Assembly: GCA_017656305.1 (NCBI GenBank)
Contig: JACDOG010000001.1
Location: 124,001 to 188,000, forward strand
DNA length: 64,000 bases
Source of the DNA: Thermoanaerobacteraceae bacterium
Lineage (GTDB): Bacteria > Bacillota > JADQBR01
Reading direction: 5' to 3'
Positions 9,613 through 19,548 of this stretch are shown one piece after another (positions within the stretch are counted from its first letter, which is position 1; every line of letters starts with the position of its first letter). The notes beneath the pieces are model-generated. The model worked only from the letters and a program-made list of their open reading frames with translations. It searched no databases and had not been told where the DNA came from. A program made the position numbers and the translations under genes.

Positions 9613-11241
9613 TTACTTGGCATAATCAACAGCACGAGTTTCGCGAATGACCACTACTTTTATTTGACCGGGATATTCCAGATCCTGTTCGATACGCTTC
9701 ACAATATCCCTGGCAATTTTAGCTGCAGCAACGTCATCCACCAGGTCAGGCTTAACCATAATCCTAATTTCCCGACCGGCTTGAATAGCATAAGCCTTAT
9801 CGACACCTTCAAATGAGTCAGCAATTTCTTCCAACTTTTCCAGACGCTTGATGTAGGCTTCGAGAGTTTCTCTTCTTGCACCAGGTCTGGCAGCAGATAT
9901 GGCATCAGCTGCTTGCACGAGGACTGCTTCGATACTTTGCGCCTCAACATCCCCGTGGTGCGCCTCGATGATATGCACAACCTCGGGGCTTTCGCGGTAT
10001 TTTTTCGCTAACTCCTTGCCAATTTGCACGTGCGGGCCTTCCACCTCGTGGTCAACAGCCTTGCCAATATCATGCAGCAAACCTGCCCGTTTGGCTAACT
10101 GGGAATCCACGCCCAGTTCATCGGCCATAACGGCTGCAAGATTGGCAACTTCAATGGAGTGTTTGAGAACATTTTGCCCGTAACTGCTTCTAAACTTCAA
10201 GCGACCCAATAACTTAACCAGTTCCGGGTGCAGCCCGTAAATACCTGTTTCAAAGGTAGCCTGTTCTCCTTCCTCACGAATAATTTGATCAACTTCCTTT
10301 TGGGCTTTCTGCACCATTTCTTCAATGCGCGCCGGGTGAATTCTGCCATCCAGAATCAATTTTTCCAGAGCAATTCTGGCTATCTCCCGACGTATTGGGT
10401 CAAAACCGGATAAAATAACCGCCTCGGGCGTATCATCAATAATTAAATCTATGCCGGTCAGTGTTTCCAAAGTACGGATGTTTCTGCCTTCCCGGCCGAT
10501 GATACGTCCTTTCATTTCATCGTTAGGTAGTGCTACCACGGAGACTGTCGTTTCGGCCACATGGTCTGCTGCACAGCGCTGAATAGCCAGTGTAACGATT
10601 TCTTTTGCTCTCTTGTCCGCTTCCTCTTTTGCCTGGTCTTCCATTTCCTTTATCATCATTGCAGTTTCATGTTTGATTTCCTCTTCCACGTTGGCCAAAA
10701 GTATTTCCCGCGCTTCAGCAGAGGTCAATCCGGACAGCCGCTCCAATTCGGCAACCTGCTCCTGGTGTAGCTTTTCCAATTCCGCTTTTAGTTTATCTAC
10801 TTCCTGGTGTTTTTGCTGCAACGTTTCTTCCTTTTTTTCCAAGGCATCGGCTTTTTTATCCAGGGTTTCTTCCTTTTGCACTAAACGACGTTCCAAGCGC
10901 TGCAGCTCATTACGCCGTTCGCGGTTTTCCTTCTCCATTTCGTTACGGGCACGATGAATTTCCTCTTTCGCTTCCAGCAATGCTTCACGTTTTTTAGCTT
11001 CTGCTTCCTTTTTAGCATCATCAATAATTTTTTGTGCAGCCTCTTCAGCTGAAGTAATTTTGGCTTCGGCTATATTTTTTCTGACAATATATCCTACGCC
11101 AAAGCCTACCAAACATAAGATGATTGCAACTACAATTTCTAATATAGAAATACCTTTCACCCCCTCATCCGCCAGTGTCAAGTTAGGTAATTTCACTGCC
11201 GCAAATTTCCTGTAATCAGCAACCCATGTAAAAAATGGCAA
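9613..11241 (-). CDS. rny: Ribonuclease Y
   Basis: Membrane-anchored endoribonuclease that starts mRNA decay. In order: an N-terminal membrane helix ([19 protein letters not shown]), a long charged coiled coil (~residues 55-210), a KH domain ([21 protein letters not shown]), an HD domain ([12 protein letters not shown]) and a conserved C-terminal domain ending DYAK. The start is uncertain. The TTG at 11241 gives 542 residues, longer than the usual ~515-520; in-frame GTG codons at 11196 and 11160 would give 527 or 515. The gene lies between recX and spoVS as in Bacillus. Confidence 0.95.
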   Translation of the reverse strand: MPFFTWVADYRKFAAVKLPNLTLADEGVKGISILEIVVAIILCLVGFGVGYIVRKNIAEAKITSAEEAAQKIIDDAKKEAEAKKREALLEAKEEIHRARNEMEKENRERRNELQRLERRLVQKEETLDKKADALEKKEETLQQKHQEVDKLKAELEKLHQEQVAELERLSGLTSAEAREILLANVEEEIKHETAMMIKEMEDQAKEEADKRAKEIVTLAIQRCAADHVAETTVSVVALPNDEMKGRIIGREGRNIRTLETLTGIDLIIDDTPEAVILSGFDPIRREIARIALEKLILDGRIHPARIEEMVQKAQKEVDQIIREEGEQATFETGIYGLHPELVKLLGRLKFRSSYGQNVLKHSIEVANLAAVMADELGVDSQLAKRAGLLHDIGKAVDHEVEGPHVQIGKELAKKYRESPEVVHIIEAHHGDVEAQSIEAVLVQAADAISAARPGARRETLEAYIKRLEKLEEIADSFEGVDKAYAIQAGREIRIMVKPDLVDDVAAAKIARDIVKRIEQDLEYPGQIKVVVIRETRAVDYAK

Positions 11242-11261
11242 AACAACACTGCATTAATCAT

Positions 11262-11288
11262 AAAAAAAACCGAGTCAAAGAAACTCGG
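11262..11288 (-). terminator. Terminator of recA-recX
   Basis: CCGAGT (11270-11275) and ACTCGG (11283-11288) with an eight-U run on the minus strand. It lies about 200 bases past recX and just before rny. Confidence 0.85.
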
Positions 11289-11360
11289 CTTTTACCTACA
11301 CCTCCATACGGGCATGAAAATACTTACCAACCATATTAAAGATTAAAGTATTAATTTTTG

Positions 11361-11394
11361 CATTTATATATAAATTAATTCATTTATATATAAA
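11361..11394. repeat. Two 14-bp AT-rich direct repeats, 20 bp apart
   Basis: CATTTATATATAAA occurs at 11361-11374 and 11381-11394. Each copy is itself nearly palindromic. They lie in the rny upstream region, so they may be a tandem operator or simply AT-rich promoter DNA. Confidence 0.45.
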
Positions 11395-11487
11395 CCACAA
11401 GTGACAAACACATAACTTTAATCTCTAATTCTATCTCAACCCGCACGCGGCAGTTAGCTAAACCTAGTTTCTTTCGAGTACATTTTA

Positions 11488-11943
11488 TTATTTTTCTTTA
11501 AAGATGTCAAGCTCTCTCCCCACGCGGTCTATTACCTCCCAGGGGAAACCCCTTCTCAATAAATGTGCGGCAAGCTGGTCCCAGCGCACACGTGACCTGC
11601 CAAGCTTTTTACGGGCTATCCCTAGTGCCAACAGGTATTCCTGCTCCGGCGTCAACATCTGTCCAATTTTTTCTTCCGCCAAGTTTCTCTCTATTCCTTT
11701 TTCTGCCAATTCATGCAGGAGGCGTACCCTGCCTACCGGTTTCAATTTAACCCTGTCTTGTATCCAAATTTCCGCGTAACGTTCATCATTTATATAATCC
11801 AATTCTTTTAACCTGGCAACAACCTTTTCTACTGTTTCCTGATGGTACCCTTTATCTTGCAGTTTTTGTTTCAGTTCTTTTTCAGTGTACCACCGGTAGT
11901 TTAACAAGCGAAGTGCTGCAGCCATAGCTTTGTCATCTGGCAT
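11488..11943 (-). CDS. recX: Regulatory protein RecX
   Basis: A 151-residue, mostly helical RecX with its three-helix repeats (ALRLLNYRWYTEKELKQKL; VVARLKELDYINDERYAE; LLRRGFPWEVIDRVGRE). RecX modulates RecA filaments. It starts 6 bases after recA, so the two form an SOS operon that ends at the terminator before rny. Confidence 0.92.
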   Translation of the reverse strand: MPDDKAMAAALRLLNYRWYTEKELKQKLQDKGYHQETVEKVVARLKELDYINDERYAEIWIQDRVKLKPVGRVRLLHELAEKGIERNLAEEKIGQMLTPEQEYLLALGIARKKLGRSRVRWDQLAAHLLRRGFPWEVIDRVGRELDIFKEK

Positions 11944-11949
11944 GCAGCA

Positions 11950-12987
11950 TTACCCCCGGGTTTCTTTTTCTCGTTCGGACATAGTAATACCAATACTAAG
12001 CTTTTCAGCCATGGCAGCACGAATTTTCTGTTCCAGTTCCCGGGTTACAGCAGGGTTTTCCTTCAGATATTTTCTGGCATTTTCGCGTCCTTGACCCAGC
12101 CGTTCCTCGCCATAGGCATACCAGGCACCGCTTTTGCTGATAATCCCAAATTCCACACCTAAATCCAAAATACTGCCTTCATTGGAAATACCTTCACCAT
12201 AAATAATATCAAACTCCGCCTGTTTAAACGGCGGCGCAACTTTGTTTTTTACCACCTTGACACGTGTACGGTTACCTACCAGTTCCTGCCCCTGTTTCAA
12301 AGTTTCAATTCTGCGTACTTCCATTCGCACTGAAGCGTAAAACTTTAAGGCCCGACCGCCAGTAGTAGTCTCGGGATTGCCAAACATAACACCAACTTTT
12401 TCCCTAATTTGGTTGATGAATATGGCTATAGTACGCGACCTGCTGATAGCACCGGCCAATTTCCGAAGTGCCTGAGACATCAAACGGGCTTGCAAGCCAA
12501 CATGGGCTTCGCCCATTTCTCCCTCAATTTCTGCCCGCGGCACTAAAGCAGCCACCGAATCAATAACAATAACATCTACTGCACCACTGCGCACCAGTGC
12601 TTCGGCAATTTCCAGCGCCTGTTCCCCTGTATCCGGCTGGGACACCAGGAGGTTGTCGATGTCCACCCCTAAATTTTTCGCGTAAATGGGGTCTAAAGCA
12701 TGTTCCGCGTCGATGAAAGCAGCTGTACCACCGTTACGCTGTGCTTCCGCCACCACGTGCAGGGCAACGGTAGTCTTACCCGAAGATTCCGGTCCGTATA
12801 TTTCAACTATCCTGCCTCGTGGCACGCCGCCAACACCCAGTGCCTGGTCAATTGCCAGGCAACCGGTAGAAATAGTCTCAATGTTAAGCTTGGCCGAGGC
12901 CTGTCCCAGCTTCATAATCGAGCCTTTCCCAAACTGCTTCTCAATTTGGGCCAACGCCATTTCCAAAGCTTTTTGCCTGTCACTCAC
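11950..12987 (-). CDS. recA: Recombinase RecA
   Basis: A 345-residue RecA: Walker [10 protein letters not shown] near residue 65, the conserved [20 protein letters not shown] loop 2 region, and the C-terminal lid. It drives homologous recombination and LexA self-cleavage. The start is a GTG at 12987 with AAGGAG about 10 bases upstream. A consensus promoter and a LexA box lie directly upstream, and recX follows. Confidence 0.98.
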   Translation of the reverse strand: MSDRQKALEMALAQIEKQFGKGSIMKLGQASAKLNIETISTGCLAIDQALGVGGVPRGRIVEIYGPESSGKTTVALHVVAEAQRNGGTAAFIDAEHALDPIYAKNLGVDIDNLLVSQPDTGEQALEIAEALVRSGAVDVIVIDSVAALVPRAEIEGEMGEAHVGLQARLMSQALRKLAGAISRSRTIAIFINQIREKVGVMFGNPETTTGGRALKFYASVRMEVRRIETLKQGQELVGNRTRVKVVKNKVAPPFKQAEFDIIYGEGISNEGSILDLGVEFGIISKSGAWYAYGEERLGQGRENARKYLKENPAVTRELEQKIRAAMAEKLSIGITMSEREKETRG

Positions 12988-13004
12988 TTATACCAACTCC
13001 TTGA

Positions 13005-13018
13005 AGAACATGCGTTCG
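13005..13018 (-). promoter_or_regulatory. LexA (SOS) box of recA
   Basis: CGAACGCATGTTCT on the minus strand matches the Gram-positive SOS consensus CGAACRNRYGTTYG at 13 of 14 positions. It lies just downstream of the -10 hexamer and 18 bases before the recA start, where bound LexA would block transcription. Confidence 0.9.
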
Positions 13019-13024
13019 ATAATG

Positions 13025-13053
13025 ATTATAACTTTTTTGGCAATCCCTGTCAA
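13025..13053 (-). promoter_or_regulatory. Sigma-A promoter of recA
   Basis: Perfect TTGACA (13053-13048), 17-base spacer, perfect TATAAT (13030-13025). The -35 hexamer begins 6 bases past the thpR stop. Confidence 0.93.
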
Positions 13054-13058
13054 TTGTT

Positions 13059-13604
13059 TTACGAAAAACAAAAACGTTTTTTAACCTTGTAAACCGGACC
13101 TTGAGGAGTCAAGGTGCTTTCAATCAAAACAAAACTGCTCAACGTAACATTCTCTTCAGCCACGCTTCTGATACCGGGAAAAATTTTGTTTAATGGATAA
13201 AAGTCCCTTTTTACCCGTCCTAAAGTAATGTGCGGGTGAAACCGGTCATCTTTAACACTAATACCGGTTTTCCTAACGGTCTGCACCAGCGCTTCCCGCA
13301 GCCGGTAAAGTTCACCGGGAGCCTTCACGCCCACCCACAGAACTTTTGGCTTCCTGTCATTTGGAAAAGCACCCAAGCCGCTGAGGCTGAAGGAAAACTC
13401 GCCTATATCCCGGACCGCTTCCGGAACCGTATCAAATAACCTCTTTTCCTGGGCAGGCGAAATATCCCCCAAAAACAACAAGGTAAGGTGTAAATTATCC
13501 CGTTCCACCCACTTAATATTTCTCCGGTACTGACTTTGGCGCTGTAGTGAAGCTAATTGGTCCTTAACCTTTTCCGGTAAGTCAACAGCAAAAAAGGCTC
13601 TCAC
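13059..13604 (-). CDS. thpR: RNA 2',3'-cyclic phosphodiesterase
   Basis: A 181-residue 2H phosphoesterase with both HxTx motifs: HLTLLFLG near residue 39 and HPHITLGRV near residue 125. The family opens 2',3'-cyclic phosphates on RNA and was once called 2'-5' RNA ligase. GTG start at 13604 with GGGGAG upstream. In related genomes it lies next to cinA and recA; here cinA is absent. Confidence 0.92.
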   Translation of the reverse strand: MRAFFAVDLPEKVKDQLASLQRQSQYRRNIKWVERDNLHLTLLFLGDISPAQEKRLFDTVPEAVRDIGEFSFSLSGLGAFPNDRKPKVLWVGVKAPGELYRLREALVQTVRKTGISVKDDRFHPHITLGRVKRDFYPLNKIFPGIRSVAEENVTLSSFVLIESTLTPQGPVYKVKKRFCFS

Positions 13605-13642
13605 ACTTCACACTCCCCGCCGGCTAAACCTTTAATATTGTT

Positions 13643-15067
13643 CTACCTGTTGTTATTTAATTCCTGCTTTTCCGCCAGTTCTTTAAAAACCGTGCGTTCC
13701 AAAATAAACCCACTGCGCAGGTTAAATACCTTGATGCTATCTGCGGCAATAAGTTCCAGTGACTTATCCCGCTGTTTAAAATGCAGCAGTGCCAATGAAT
13801 ACGGTACCTCATCAGCGGTCTGTAACCCTCGAATTCCGGCAGCACCAGTGGTTCCCGCGTCAATAATTTTGGATTCTTTTTCCTTCTTTATTTTAAATTG
13901 ATGGTCGTGACCGTGAAGTATAACCGGTATTCTCCCCGTAAACTGTAGTGCTATTCCCGGGTTATGCGCCATCAAAATGTCTGGTTTTTTCGTTGTTTGC
14001 CGCAACAGGTCCTCAATACAGTCAATATATTGTTTGGCAAGAGCGGCATCAGGCGGTGTCACGCTCATGCTAACAGCAGCCGGATCCCCCATCCCTAACA
14101 CGTGTAACCCAAATAAATTAATGACTGTCCCCTCTACAACCGTCACATTTGGCAGTTTTTTCAGTGCCGCCACAATATCCGGCGAATCATGATTGCCTGA
14201 CACAAATATGTAGGGAATCTTGAGTTTTTTCAGACGTGACAGCAGTTGCGCCTCCAGAGGGGTACCGAAGTCCGAAATATCACCAGTATCCAGAATTGCT
14301 GTCACTTTAAAATTTTCCACAATCTGCTGAACGAAATCAAATCCTGCCGGATTATTATGCATATCTGATATGTGTAGCAGGCGAACAGTACCTTCATTGG
14401 CGCTTAAAGGCCTGAGAGTGTCAATTTTTTCAAACAGCTGGTAAAGATTATCAGCCATTGCCTGCATCTGATTTCCCAACTTGTCCAGTTTGCCAATTGC
14501 TTCCTCGGCCAACCCAACCATCCAGGGAGCTGCCCGCAGAATTCCTTCATACCTTGGTGTCAGGAAACTGTCGCTGTTAAAAGTGCTGTAACTTCCCAAC
14601 AGTAACACACCCATAAAGACCATACCAATAATACTGCCGCGCAAATAAGTCATAGCCCGTTTTCTGCGCAACAGATATATTCCAAAGGCTCCCCCGGCAG
14701 CAGACAGCAAGAGGATTCTTAACACAAAAATCCTAACTACTCGCATAATTTTTTCTTCGGTCTTGGCGATTAGTCTTTGCTGTTCCAGGGATTCGCTCAA
14801 GATTTGCCTTATCAGATCCATATCAATATTTTTTAAACTAACGGTAAATTTTAAAGGAGTGGCGTGGGTCTTGGCACTGATTTTTCCCACCGGCGGAATG
14901 ACAATTTCCGTTATGCCGTGGTCAAATATTTGCAACGCCAGTTTAAACTCCAGGGCCTCGATGTGAAAAGTCATCTGCCCAAAGATACTGACAATAACAA
15001 TGGTACCGACAAGAGCCATCAAAAAATTGGCCCATTGACTTTTATGCAGTAACCTGATTTTTAACAT
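13643..15067 (-). CDS. Membrane-anchored metallophosphoesterase
   Basis: A 474-residue protein. The N-terminal half has three membrane segments (ANFLMALVGTIVIVSIFG; VLRILLLSAAGGAFGIYLL; IIGMVFMGVLLLGSYS) around an extracytoplasmic region. The C-terminal half is a calcineurin-like phosphoesterase with LLHISDMH, ILDTGDISD, SGNHD, MAHNPG and LHGHDHQ, so the metal site is complete. Substrate unknown. ATG at 15067 chosen for GGGGTG spacing. It lies in the pgsA-recA interval outside the conserved gene order. Confidence 0.82.
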   Translation of the reverse strand: MLKIRLLHKSQWANFLMALVGTIVIVSIFGQMTFHIEALEFKLALQIFDHGITEIVIPPVGKISAKTHATPLKFTVSLKNIDMDLIRQILSESLEQQRLIAKTEEKIMRVVRIFVLRILLLSAAGGAFGIYLLRRKRAMTYLRGSIIGMVFMGVLLLGSYSTFNSDSFLTPRYEGILRAAPWMVGLAEEAIGKLDKLGNQMQAMADNLYQLFEKIDTLRPLSANEGTVRLLHISDMHNNPAGFDFVQQIVENFKVTAILDTGDISDFGTPLEAQLLSRLKKLKIPYIFVSGNHDSPDIVAALKKLPNVTVVEGTVINLFGLHVLGMGDPAAVSMSVTPPDAALAKQYIDCIEDLLRQTTKKPDILMAHNPGIALQFTGRIPVILHGHDHQFKIKKEKESKIIDAGTTGAAGIRGLQTADEVPYSLALLHFKQRDKSLELIAADSIKVFNLRSGFILERTVFKELAEKQELNNNR

Positions 15068-15151
15068 GTCGCCGCACCCCAACAACATAAAATATTACAA
15101 GATTAACCGGTATATCTAGTATTTGTAACCAAATTCACCTTATACCAGGAC

Positions 15152-15177
15152 AAAAAAAGGCCCCATGGCCTGGGGCC
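15152..15177 (-). terminator. Terminator of the FtsH-like operon
   Basis: GGCCCCA (15159-15165) and TGGGGCC (15171-15177) with a seven-U run on the minus strand, directly past the protease stop. Confidence 0.9.
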
Positions 15178-15184
15178 CGTTTCA

Positions 15185-16666
15185 CTATCCGGCTTCCCTA
15201 TGCAAAAACTGCCGTAAGTCATCGCCGCTAACATGCTCCTCGGTTACCAGTTGCTCGGACACCTGAACCAGGATTGCCCTGTATTCTTTTAATATTGCCC
15301 GCACCAGCTGTGCCTGCTCGGTAATTATCTCGTTCAACACCTCATGAACTTTATCCTTACTGATACTGCCCTTATCGATTACACCAAGCCTGGACAAACC
15401 GGTGTTAATTATCTGGTGGGCTATTTGCACGGCCTGCTGGTAGTCATTTCCGGCACCCGTACTGCTATCGCCAAGCAGCAGTTTTTCGGCTTCAGCACCG
15501 GCAACAGAAACTTGAATCTGTTGTTCCAGCTGTTTTCTTGTATATAAATACCGGTCGTCTTTTGGTGACTGGCGCATGTAGCCCAGGGCATTACCCCGGG
15601 AAGTAATGGTCAGATGTGACACGGACCCCGGTTCTGCCAACTCGCTTATTAAGGCATGTCCCGTTTCGTGAATGGCTATGCGCCTGATTTCCTCCCTGGT
15701 CGGTTTACAATCCAGTTTTTCTCCCAGCATTACTTTATCAACGGCTTCCTGCAGGTGTGCTTGCGTGATCTTCCGCATTTTTTGCCTGAAAGCCAGAATG
15801 GCTGCTTCATTAACCACACTTTCCAAATGGGCGCCTGAAAACCCAAAGGTGTCCCGGGCTACTTTTTCTAGATCCACATCATCAGCCAACGGTTTGTTGC
15901 GGCAATGTATTTCCAATATTTCCTTTCGCCCCTCTTTGCTGGGAAGCGGTACTCTTACCTGCCGGTCAAAACGTCCGGGCCGTAATAATGCTTCATCCAG
16001 CATATCCGCCCGGTTGGTGGCACCAATAACCAGGATGCGCATGTCATCCTGCGATTTAATGCCATCCATTTCCACCAGCAGTTGGTTTAAGGTCTGGTCA
16101 TACTCCAAATGACTGGTATGACTGCCCCTTTTTCCGCCCAATACCTCTATCTCATCAATAAAGATGACTGCTCTGTTCTTGTTTTGCTTACGTGCCGCAT
16201 CACGCGCCTGTTGAAACAGTTTCCTCACTCTTTGGGCACCGACACCCGCATACATCTCAATAAATTCACTACCAGAAGCGGCTAGGTAAACAGCATCGGT
16301 ATAATTGGCAGCCGCTTTTGCCAGCAGCGTTTTACCCGTTCCCGGGGGACCTGTCAAGAGAATACCCTTCAAGAACCGGATTCCCAGTTCTTCAGCCTTT
16401 TCAGAATAAATGATAAAGTCCAGCGCTTCCTTAAGCTCCTGTTTGGCTGTCTCCTGCCCCCCGATTTGTGAAAAATCTATGTCCGTTTTCGAGGCATAAT
16501 CCAGAAACTGTGTGCGCAATATCCCCTTTTTGTCCACTAAATAATAAAACAAAAGCACCATGCCGCCCAGGAGAAGAAAGGGGAAGACTTCATACCCGGT
16601 TATCCCTAAAAACAATATAAGGGCAATGGCACTGCCCAGAAATATATCCTTAAGCAACAGGTTCAC
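15185..16666 (-). CDS. FtsH-like AAA+ zinc metalloprotease
   Basis: A 493-residue membrane AAA+ protease. Two hydrophobic segments fill residues ~7-45 with almost no extracytoplasmic loop, unlike classical FtsH, which has a ~70-residue loop there. Then come Walker A GPPGTGKT (106-113), Walker B IFIDEIE (168-174), the second region of homology ATNRADMLDEALLRPGRFDR, the zinc motif HETGH (333-337; HEAGH is usual) and the third metal ligand in GAGND near 408. Its start overlaps the preceding small membrane-protein gene by 17 bases. It is probably a specialised FtsH paralogue. Confidence 0.88.
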   Translation of the reverse strand: MNLLLKDIFLGSAIALILFLGITGYEVFPFLLLGGMVLLFYYLVDKKGILRTQFLDYASKTDIDFSQIGGQETAKQELKEALDFIIYSEKAEELGIRFLKGILLTGPPGTGKTLLAKAAANYTDAVYLAASGSEFIEMYAGVGAQRVRKLFQQARDAARKQNKNRAVIFIDEIEVLGGKRGSHTSHLEYDQTLNQLLVEMDGIKSQDDMRILVIGATNRADMLDEALLRPGRFDRQVRVPLPSKEGRKEILEIHCRNKPLADDVDLEKVARDTFGFSGAHLESVVNEAAILAFRQKMRKITQAHLQEAVDKVMLGEKLDCKPTREEIRRIAIHETGHALISELAEPGSVSHLTITSRGNALGYMRQSPKDDRYLYTRKQLEQQIQVSVAGAEAEKLLLGDSSTGAGNDYQQAVQIAHQIINTGLSRLGVIDKGSISKDKVHEVLNEIITEQAQLVRAILKEYRAILVQVSEQLVTEEHVSGDDLRQFLHREAG

Positions 16667-17180
16667 CTCCTAGTTTGCGGTCTATGACTTTATAAAGATA
16701 GTAATCCCCGTCACTTGCCTGAAAGTAAACACGCCTGTTGTCAAGAAAAACCCTGGCAGTAATTCCGTCATGTACACGGGTTAATTGTTCCAGCTTGTTT
16801 TTCATGTCCACAAACCGACCGGACTGGATGCCTTCATAAATAACGAACTGGCTTTCATACCAAAACTGCTGTAACGCGTCGTTGGGTGAGTCCTGTATCA
16901 CTATCTCCACAGGTGATTGCTTGATATTTACCAAGGCACCAGTAATTGCCGTATAAGTAGCCTGCAGGTTTGGTACTTCCTTTAGTTTAATTATTAGCTG
17001 ATCCCGCTCCCCGTGGGAGCTGAACTGGTAGCTTTCTATGCCGTTTATTTCGTCCAAAGTCTCCGCCACCGGTTTCTCATAATTAAAGTGGTTATATAAA
17101 AACTGCACACCAAACAGCAGAGCCAATGTTATCACACTAATCACCAGCACCTTGACCACATTAAAGCCGCCTACCTGCAT
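16650..17180 (-). CDS. Single-pass membrane protein paired with the FtsH-like protease
   Basis: A 176-residue protein starting at the ATG at 17180 behind GAGGTG. One N-terminal membrane helix (VLVISVITLALLFGVQFLYNHF) is followed by ~140 residues likely outside the cell. No family is recognised. The 17-base overlap with the protease gene implies translational coupling. One idea is that this protein supplies the extracytoplasmic domain the protease lacks. Confidence 0.7.
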   Translation of the reverse strand: MQVGGFNVVKVLVISVITLALLFGVQFLYNHFNYEKPVAETLDEINGIESYQFSSHGERDQLIIKLKEVPNLQATYTAITGALVNIKQSPVEIVIQDSPNDALQQFWYESQFVIYEGIQSGRFVDMKNKLEQLTRVHDGITARVFLDNRRVYFQASDGDYYLYKVIDRKLGGEPVA

Positions 17181-17277
17181 ATATATCACCTCGGTATATA
17201 CTGGTCCTTCCTCCAGTATATCATCAGAGCAGTACGTTGGCTTTATGAAATCGCTGGAAGAGCAGGTCTGCAGAATC

Positions 17278-17303
17278 AAAAAAAGAGGGGACTACCCTCT
17301 TTT
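17278..17303 (-). terminator. Terminator of the hyp operon
   Basis: AAAAGAGGG (17281-17289), 5-base loop, CCCTCTTTT (17295-17303). On the minus strand the stem runs into seven U. It closes the long coo-hyp transcript about 125 bases past hypE. Confidence 0.9.
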
Positions 17304-17320
17304 CGGAAATTAAAACTTGG

Positions 17321-17360
17321 ATGCTTTCGTTTACTTCGCCGTGATACATAACACCTTTTT
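17321..17360. repeat. 40-bp repeat, copy 1
   Basis: Begins ATGCTTTCGTTTACTTCGCC and matches 36092-36131 at 35 of 40 positions. This copy is between hypE and its terminator; the other spans the 3' end of pgsA. Together they bracket the CO island. Confidence 0.7.
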
Positions 17361-17429
17361 ACCCTCAACTTCCAGTTTTTAGGGAATCATCATTCATTAT
17401 CCCGCTACAGATGTAATATGATGACCTCA

Positions 17430-18440
17430 TTAACAAATCCGCGGCAGGTGTTCCCCCTCAAGCACTGGTAATATCCTTTTAGCCCCTAATTCAGTTTCCA
17501 CTAAAACTTTACCGGAATCATCCCTGGAAGTGACTCTGCCAATTATGCGTCCGGCTCTGCCCAGCGGGTGTTTCCTCAACACACTCATTATTTCACTTTC
17601 CTTTTCTGGCCTGGCAAAAATTAATAACTTGCCTTCATTTGCCAGGTATAAGGGATCCAAACCCAGCATGCTGCACCCGGCAGCCACTGCATGGTGTACA
17701 GGAACTGCTTCATTTAAAATTTCCATGGTCATTTTAGATTGTCTTGCAAGTTCGTAGAGGACTGAAGCAACTCCCCCGCGAGTAGGGTCCCGCATACAGG
17801 AAACTCCTCCCGTGGAAACCAGAAGTTCCGCCAAATCACTCAATGGTGCACAATCGCTAGCAATCTGCCCGCCAAGCGATAAACCTTCCCGCTGGCATAA
17901 AACGGCCATCCCATGGTCGCCAACCGTTCCACTTATTATTATCAAGTCTCCCACCGAGATTTTCGTTGGCCCCAGGGAAACCCCTTCAGGAACTATTCCA
18001 ATACCAGTTGTATTTATGAATATTTTATCGGCACTACCACGTTCCACTACCTTGGTATCACCAGTGACGACAAAAACACCGGCACTTGCTGCAGTATCCG
18101 CAAGGGAACGGAGGATTTTTTTTAAGTCTTCTACTGGAAAGCTTTCCTCTATTATTAAGCCAACGCTTAAAAATTTCGGTATCGCCCCGCAAACCGCCAA
18201 ATCATTAATGGTACCGCAGGCAGCCAGCTTTCCGATATCTCCGCCAGGAAAAAACAAGGGAGAGATAACATAACTGTCTGTTGTCATTGCAATTCTGCCG
18301 CTTTCAAGCGCTAGAAACGCCGAATCTAAAAGCTCCTGTCCGCCGTTATTGTCAAAAATAGGATAGATAATTTCTTCAATAAGCTCCCGGGACAATTCCC
18401 CCCCACTGCCGTGGGCAAGTAGAATCTTATCTCTCTTCAT
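17430..18440 (-). CDS. hypE: Hydrogenase maturation protein HypE
   Basis: A 336-residue PurM-like ATPase that dehydrates the thiocarboxamide on its own C-terminal Cys to make the cyanide ligands of the NiFe site. It begins ILLAHGSGGELSRELIEE and ends in the diagnostic PRIC, whose Cys carries the thiocyanate. ATG at 18440 behind TGGAGG, one base after the hypD stop. Last gene of the coo-hyp transcript. Confidence 0.96.
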   Translation of the reverse strand: MKRDKILLAHGSGGELSRELIEEIIYPIFDNNGGQELLDSAFLALESGRIAMTTDSYVISPLFFPGGDIGKLAACGTINDLAVCGAIPKFLSVGLIIEESFPVEDLKKILRSLADTAASAGVFVVTGDTKVVERGSADKIFINTTGIGIVPEGVSLGPTKISVGDLIIISGTVGDHGMAVLCQREGLSLGGQIASDCAPLSDLAELLVSTGGVSCMRDPTRGGVASVLYELARQSKMTMEILNEAVPVHHAVAAGCSMLGLDPLYLANEGKLLIFARPEKESEIMSVLRKHPLGRAGRIIGRVTSRDDSGKVLVETELGAKRILPVLEGEHLPRIC

Positions 18441-18441
18441 T

Positions 18442-19548
18442 TTATCGTCCTCCATTTTTAGTAAAACGGTAATATGCAGCGCAAGCTCCTTCAGAAGATA
18501 CCATACAGGGCCCTACAGGATTAAGGGGTGTGCATGCTCTACCAAACAACCTGCATTCCTGAGGCAGTTTAATTCCTTTCAAAATGTCCCCACATGCACA
18601 ATTCTTGTTGGATTCTTCTTTTTCATTAGGATATGGTTCCGGGATATTGAATTTTTTCTTAACATCATAGCCTCTAAAGTTTTCCCTTATCCTTAGACCA
18701 CTTTTAGGAATCAAACCAAGACCTCTCCACCAGGCATCCGCCGGTTCAAAAACCTTATCAATTACCTGCCTGGCAAGGGGGGCCCCCTGGGGTAAAACTC
18801 CCCTCCTGTACTGAATCTCAACGCAGGGGTTATTTTCCCTTATTTGTTCAAGAAGCATTACGAGACCCTGTAAAATGTCATGTGTTTCAAATCCTGTAAT
18901 CACACCTGCCTTATGATACTCTCGAGCAAGGAAGTAATAGGGTTCAACCCCAATAATGGTGCTAACATGTCCCGGTAAAATAAAACCATCAATCTTTACC
19001 TCTTTCTCCAACAGCAGTGCCTCCAGCACCGGAGGGACTAATTTGTGCAGAGAATAAACGGAAAAGTTTTCAATTCCTTCTTCTTGGGCCTGAATTATAG
19101 ACATTGCCACTGTCGGAGCGGTAGTTTCAAATCCGACCCCCAAAAATACCACTTCTTTACCGGGATTCTTTTTTGCCAGTTTCAGTGCATCCAGCGTTGA
19201 ATAGACTACACTTACCTTTGCCCCCTGCCCCCTGGCATCTGCTAAACTACTACCCTTTTTACCGGGAACCCGCAGCAGGTCGCCGAAGGTAGCGATAATG
19301 ACATTCCTTTGCCGAGCCAGCTCTAAATAAACCTCAATCTCACAGTCATGGGTGACACAAACCGGGCAACCGGGACCGGAAATCAATCTGATATTGTCAG
19401 GCAATAGCTGCCTGAGGCCGCTTTTACCGATGGCCATGGTATGGGCACCGCAAACTTCCATAATATTTAGCGGCTTATCCGCAGGAGCTAATCTTTCAAC
19501 CTGTTGTATTAGTTTGGCTAGTTGTTTTTTATTTGCTGTTTGCTTCAT
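18442..19548 (-). CDS. hypD: Hydrogenase maturation protein HypD
   Basis: A 368-residue iron-sulfur scaffold on which, with HypC, the Fe(CN)2CO unit is built. Visible motifs: MEVCGAHTMAIGKSG, ISGPGCPVCVT, GVGFETTAPT, LPGHVSTIIG and a C-terminal [4Fe-4S] region with Cys (NCACGDIL, ECRLFGRACTP, GPCMVSSEGACAAYY). It overlaps hypC by 20 bases. Confidence 0.97.
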   Translation of the reverse strand: MKQTANKKQLAKLIQQVERLAPADKPLNIMEVCGAHTMAIGKSGLRQLLPDNIRLISGPGCPVCVTHDCEIEVYLELARQRNVIIATFGDLLRVPGKKGSSLADARGQGAKVSVVYSTLDALKLAKKNPGKEVVFLGVGFETTAPTVAMSIIQAQEEGIENFSVYSLHKLVPPVLEALLLEKEVKIDGFILPGHVSTIIGVEPYYFLAREYHKAGVITGFETHDILQGLVMLLEQIRENNPCVEIQYRRGVLPQGAPLARQVIDKVFEPADAWWRGLGLIPKSGLRIRENFRGYDVKKKFNIPEPYPNEKEESNKNCACGDILKGIKLPQECRLFGRACTPLNPVGPCMVSSEGACAAYYRFTKNGGR

